This document shows, piece after piece, positions 6,166-8,615 of a stretch of DNA of 8,615 nucleotides. Source of the DNA: Sedimentibacter sp. (GTDB lineage: Bacteria > Bacillota > Clostridia > Tissierellales > Sedimentibacteraceae); assembly GCA_029256005.1 (NCBI GenBank), contig JAQSYS010000058.1, positions 1 through 8,615 on the forward strand. The letters are read 5' to 3'. Position numbers and translations under genes: made by a program. A model generated the notes under the pieces. It had not been told where the DNA came from, did not search any database, and saw only the letters and a list, made by a program, of their open reading frames with translations. The number at the start of each line of letters is the position of its first letter. Within the stretch, counting starts at the first letter, position 1.

Positions 6166-6960
6166 TTAGTTTTCTGAAAACCATTTTGCGTATATTTCGT
6201 CATATGTTCCGTCTTTTTTCATTTCATCGAGAGCTTCATCTAATTTTTTCAATAATTCAGAGTCATCTTTTCTTAAGCCAATTCCATATTCTTCATTACC
6301 GAAATCTTCTTCTAAAACTTTGAATTTATCTTGTCCGTTTTGTCTCATATAAAATCTCGCCAATACTTCATCAACCACTAATGCATTAGATCTTGCGGCT
6401 TCCAAGTCCATGAAAGCTTCATTATTAGTAGAAAATTCAACTAATTCATTTATGGATTTAACAAATTCAGGTTCTGCATTTATTGCGTCCAGTGCGCTTG
6501 ATTCTGCTTGAACGGCTACATTTTTACCAGCCAAATCAGCCTTTTTTGAAACATCAGAATTTGCTAATACAACTATAATTTGACTGTTTTCAAGGTAAGG
6601 TTTAGAAAAAGCAACTTTCTCCTGTCTCTCCGCAGTTATTGTATAACCGTTCCAAATGAAATCTATGTTGCCTGCATTTAATTCAGTTTCCTTCATTGAC
6701 CAGTCAATAGGTTGAAATTCAATGGTTATTCCTAACCTTTTTGAAACTTCATTTGCTAAGTCAATATCAAATCCGATAAGTTGACCCTTTTCATCTCTAA
6801 AGCCCATAGGTGCAAATGTATCGTCAAGTCCCATAACATAAGTTGTTTTTTTCTCTTCCGGTGTTTTTGATGTAGCAGGTTCATTGTTGGAGCATCCTAT
6901 TAATAATGTTAATGTTAAAAGTAATAATGCTACTAATTTGATTGACATAAATTTTTTCAT
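6166..6960 (-). CDS. Polar amino acid ABC transporter, substrate-binding lipoprotein (SBP family 3)
   Basis: This extracellular membrane-anchored protein captures an amino acid for the importer. It has 264 residues. The signal peptide has K2-K3 and K8, a Leu-rich core and lipobox L-I-G-C, with C23 as the predicted lipidated residue. A short polar linker follows. The family 3 mark G-F-D-I-D-L-A-N-E-V is at 63-72. T-A-E-R-Q-E-K-V-A-F-S-K-P-Y (109-122) carries R112, the expected partner of the ligand carboxylate, and V-V-D-E (D198) fits the usual amino-group contact. W87 and W103 may line the pocket. AGGAG (revcomp of 6967-6971) lies six bases before the ATG. The gene is first in the operon, directly after the T-box terminator. 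Histidine is suggested by the leader's specifier structure, and threonine is the alternative. The protein alone supports only a polar amino acid. Confidence 0.94.
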   Translation of the reverse strand: MKKFMSIKLVALLLLTLTLLIGCSNNEPATSKTPEEKKTTYVMGLDDTFAPMGFRDEKGQLIGFDIDLANEVSKRLGITIEFQPIDWSMKETELNAGNIDFIWNGYTITAERQEKVAFSKPYLENSQIIVVLANSDVSKKADLAGKNVAVQAESSALDAINAEPEFVKSINELVEFSTNNEAFMDLEAARSNALVVDEVLARFYMRQNGQDKFKVLEEDFGNEEYGIGLRKDDSELLKKLDEALDEMKKDGTYDEIYAKWFSEN

Positions 6961-6984
6961 TTTTTTCTCCTCTTTCTCTCTTTA

Positions 6985-7283
6985 ATTTTTTAAAAATAAA
7001 AAACTCCCGTCATCTAGCTACGCTAGAGGACGAGAGTATTAATCACGTGGTTCCACCTCAATTTTTTGATGCCTCACGACATCAAACTCATAAAGTACTA
7101 ACATACTTTTGCACTGTAACGGGTGCCTTACCGAATTAAACTACTGCCTAAAAGGGTTCATCAATCAGCTCGAAGATGTGTTCAATATAGTTTTTTATGC
7201 ATTCTCACCAACCATGCACTCTCTGATAAAAAAAACATATACCTACTATTTCTTGTCGTTGCCTTATTTGTATAATTTGCTTT
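6985..7283 (-). ncRNA. T-box riboswitch leader of the amino acid ABC operon
   Basis: Read on minus, this leader senses uncharged tRNA and controls read-through into the importer genes. Stem I has the loop-E side AGUA (revcomp of 7244-7247), AGAGAG (7219-7224) and distal loop GGUUGGUGAGA closed by UGCAU/AUGCA (7198-7218). Its 3' specifier side reads GAA (7181-7183), CAC (7178-7180), A (7177), UCUU (7173-7176). UCUU pairs with AAGA (7251-7254). A hairpin UUUGAUG/CAUCAAA (7065-7086) precedes the T-box GAGGUGGAACCACG (7046-7059). GAGG and ACG flanking the UGGAACC bulge can pair with CCUC and CGU in the 5' arm of the terminator, so antiterminator and terminator exclude each other. The layout reads specifier CAC (His). 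The overlapping ACA (Thr) is the alternative, and UGGA expects a tRNA with U73. Confidence 0.93.
6997..7037 (-). terminator. T-box regulatory terminator
   Basis: Arms 7003-7017 and 7023-7037 form a 15-position stem on minus, with one G-U and one mismatch, around a five-base loop. A T6 run follows (revcomp of 6997-7002), then more T after one A. The 5' arm contains CGTCCTC, which is needed by the competing antiterminator. Confidence 0.93.
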
Positions 7284-7288
7284 TACAT

Positions 7289-7317
7289 AAGATAACATAT
7301 ATTGTTTTAGTTGTAAA
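7289..7317 (-). promoter_or_regulatory. Promoter of the T-box leader and ABC operon
   Basis: On minus the -35 is TTTACA (revcomp of 7312-7317). A 17-base spacer ends in TGT and leads to the -10, TATCTT (revcomp of 7289-7294), making an extended -10. Transcription would start near 7283, before the base of stem I. An alternative -10, TATACA (about 7269-7274), would start inside stem I and is less likely. Confidence 0.65.
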
Positions 7318-7337
7318 GAGTTTTTTTAGAAAAGTAT

Positions 7338-7610
7338 CTATTTATATACATCTTTATATTCCGGATGCTTTTCAAACCAATCAACTGCATAAGAACATGA
7401 AGCAACTGCTTGTTTATTATTTTTCTTTAAATCTTGTGCTAATGTTGTAAGAAGTTTATCAGCAACACCTTGACCCCTTAAACATCTGTCTACATATGTA
7501 TGATTTATATTAACTTTGTTTTCAGAGACCTCGGGAAATGTAACCTCTGCTATACATTCACCTTTTTCATTTTCAATATATATTCTGTCTTTTTCATATT
7601 TAAAATCCAT
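7338..7610 (-). CDS. Small GNAT-fold acetyltransferase-like protein (YjdJ type)
   Basis: This is a 90-residue protein of the short GNAT group (COG2388/YjdJ type). That group keeps the acetyl-CoA-binding core but lacks the full length of classic N-acetyltransferases; substrates are unknown. The V-D-R-C-L-R-G-Q-G-V-A-D-K-L-L segment (40-54) is motif A, with the pyrophosphate-binding R-G-Q-G-V-A at 45-50. The end, C-S-Y-A-V-D-W-F-E-K-H-P-E-Y (72-85), matches the family's C-terminal signature, and C72 is the cysteine often seen there. The start at 7610 is chosen because GGAGG (revcomp of 7615-7619) precedes it. An upstream ATG at 7646 would add 12 residues but has no good ribosome binding site. 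It has its own promoter. No terminator is visible between it and the T-box promoter 20 bases further on, so some transcripts may run into the leader. Confidence 0.86.
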   Translation of the reverse strand: MDFKYEKDRIYIENEKGECIAEVTFPEVSENKVNINHTYVDRCLRGQGVADKLLTTLAQDLKKNNKQAVASCSYAVDWFEKHPEYKDVYK

Positions 7611-7651
7611 ACTGCCTCCACTAATAAAATATTTATTGTTTTTCACTTAAA

Positions 7652-7680
7652 ACAATACATTAATTATTATATGCTGTCAA
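7652..7680 (-). promoter_or_regulatory. Promoter of the small GNAT gene
   Basis: On minus, a perfect -35 TTGACA (revcomp of 7675-7680) and a -10 TATTGT (revcomp of 7652-7657) are separated by 17 bases. The start would fall about 35 bases before the chosen ATG. Confidence 0.65.
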
Positions 7681-7773
7681 TGGAACATTATTATGCTTAA
7701 ATATAAAATGTTTATTTTAGGTTTGCTCGGGTATATTTAAATTGACTTTTAAATAATTTAAAAAAATATTATT

Positions 7774-7789
7774 TGTAACATTTGTTACA
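7774..7789. promoter_or_regulatory. CRP/FNR-like operator upstream of hcp
   Basis: TGTAAC (7774-7779) and GTTACA (7784-7789) are perfect inverted arms around ATTT. This is the 16-bp two-fold symmetric form used by CRP/FNR-family regulators. HcpR, a member of that family, controls hcp in many anaerobes. The centre is 41.5 bases upstream of a start at A7823 set by the -10 at 7811-7816, which is the class II activator position. Confidence 0.72.
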
Positions 7790-7810
7790 GAAATAATAAA
7801 ATTTTTGCTT

Positions 7811-7816
7811 TATCAT
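7811..7816 (+). promoter_or_regulatory. -10 element of the hcp promoter
   Basis: TATCAT matches TATAAT at five of six positions and lies six bases before a possible start at A7823. There is no good -35 at the right distance, because the CRP/FNR-like site covers that region. This fits an activator-dependent promoter. A second, weaker promoter is possible further upstream (TTGACT at 7742-7747 and TATTAT at 7767-7772, spacing 19). Confidence 0.55.
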
Positions 7817-7877
7817 GTAAACATAAAGAGCAAACAATAAAAATAATATAAATTAAAAAATTTGGAGGAAAGATTTA

Positions 7878-8615
7878 ATGGAAAATGCTATGTTTTGTTA
7901 TCAATGTCAAGAGACAGCAGGCTGCACAGGCTGCACTAAGGTAGGAGTTTGTGGTAAACAACCGGATACAGCCAGATTACAAGATTTATTGATTTATACA
8001 TCAAAAGGATTATCTGAAGTTACAACAAAATTAAGAAATGAAGAAAAAGAAGTTTCAGCTGATGTTGACAACTTAATTACTTTAAATTTATTCACTACAA
8101 TTACAAATGCAAACTTTGACAATGATGTTTTCTATGACAGAATTAAAATGACACTTAAAGTGAAGGCAGATTTACTAAACCAGTTAGCAAACAAAAAAGA
8201 TTTGTCACAAGCAGCATTATGGACAGCAGATACTAATGAAGAATTTGAAGATAAAGCAAAGACAGTTGGCGTATTAGCAACTGAAAATGAAGACATAAGA
8301 AGCTTGAGAGAGCTTATCACATACGGATTAAAAGGATTATCAGCTTACATGAAGCATGCTAATGTTTTAGGCTTTGATGACAAAGATGTAAGTGCATTTA
8401 TGCAAAGCACATTGGCGAAATTATTGAATGATACATTGGGAGCCGATGAACTTGTTGCCTTAACATTAGAAACAGGAAAATTTGGAGTTAATGGTATGGC
8501 ACTGTTAGATAAAGCCAATACTACAACTTACGGTAATCCTGAAATTACAAAAGTTAATATAGGTGTAGGAAAGAATCCTGGTATATTAATTTCAGGTCAT
8601 GATTTAGGAGATTTA
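7878..8615 (+). CDS. hcp: Hybrid cluster protein / hydroxylamine reductase, N-terminal 246 residues (3' end outside window)
   Basis: This Fe-S enzyme is linked to nitric oxide and hydroxylamine detoxification in the cytoplasm. The frame is open from ATG 7878 to the window end with no stop, covering a bit under half of the usual 530-550 residues. Four N-terminal cysteines, C7, C10, C19 and C25, fit C-x2-C-x8-C-x5-C. That is the class I pattern of strict anaerobes, which binds a [4Fe-4S] cluster. An extra cysteine, C16, lies between them. The later segment I-L-I-S-G-H-D-L (236-243) holds H241, equivalent to the first ligand of the hybrid Fe-S-O cluster. The remaining Cys and Glu ligands would be beyond the window. 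GGAGG (7864-7868) lies nine bases upstream of the ATG. The promoter carries a CRP/FNR-like palindrome, consistent with HcpR-type control by nitrosative stress. Confidence 0.96.
   Translation, partial: MENAMFCYQCQETAGCTGCTKVGVCGKQPDTARLQDLLIYTSKGLSEVTTKLRNEEKEVSADVDNLITLNLFTTITNANFDNDVFYDRIKMTLKVKADLLNQLANKKDLSQAALWTADTNEEFEDKAKTVGVLATENEDIRSLRELITYGLKGLSAYMKHANVLGFDDKDVSAFMQSTLAKLLNDTLGADELVALTLETGKFGVNGMALLDKANTTTYGNPEITKVNIGVGKNPGILISGHDLGDL

Noticed and set aside
7109..7450. 113-codon plus-strand ORF
   Set aside because: It lies antisense to the T-box stem I and the end of the GNAT gene, has no ribosome binding site, and its product has no recognisable family features.
7500..7700. 66-codon plus-strand ORF
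   Set aside because: It is antisense to the GNAT gene and its promoter, and is Phe/Ile/Tyr-rich as expected from the reverse of AT-rich coding DNA.
8132..8320. 62-codon minus-strand ORF
   Set aside because: It lies inside hcp on the opposite strand with no start signals of its own.

Overview
The window looks like a piece of chromosome from a low-GC Gram-positive anaerobe of the Clostridia in the broad sense. The evidence is AT-rich DNA with strong GGAGG-type ribosome binding sites, a T-box leader, a Na+/alanine-type symporter, a class I (strict-anaerobe type) hybrid cluster protein and S-layer-like repeat modules. The genus cannot be fixed from the sequence. No transposase, phage gene, CRISPR array, tRNA or rRNA gene was seen.

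Layout. (1) Positions 1-459 hold the C-terminal end of a very acidic, probably cell-surface repeat protein, converging on (2) an AGCS-family Na+:alanine/glycine symporter (507-1859, minus). A bidirectional terminator lies between them. The symporter promoter carries a perfect TGTAAA-N5-TTTACA inverted repeat between its -35 and -10. (3) A gene-free stretch of about 480 bases (1860-2340) is rich in palindromes. (4) A YtcJ-type amidohydrolase (2341-3939, minus) is divergent from (5) a Cys-type glutathione peroxidase homologue (4094-4678, plus). The peroxidase gene is followed by a 7-base tandem repeat and a strong terminator. (6) A three-gene polar amino acid ABC importer reads on the minus strand: binding lipoprotein, permease, ATPase (6960 down to 4776). 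It lies behind a T-box riboswitch with an intrinsic terminator (about 7283-6985). (7) A 90-residue YjdJ-type GNAT protein (7338-7610, minus) lies just upstream of the T-box. (8) The start of hcp (7878 to the window end, plus) has a CRP/FNR-like palindrome upstream, at the spacing of a class II activator.

Functionally the window combines amino acid import (symporter and T-box-controlled ABC importer), peptide/amide-type hydrolysis of unknown substrate (amidohydrolase), and peroxide and nitrosative-stress defence (peroxidase, Hcp). These are separate transcription units. I see no evidence of a single new multigene system. The observations most worth checking are regulatory: the T-box specifier, which points to His by structure while the UGGA discriminator contact disagrees; the Hcp promoter architecture; and the operator inside the symporter promoter. 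Two protein observations also merit checking: the extra C-terminal cysteines of the peroxidase and the repeat module of the truncated surface protein.
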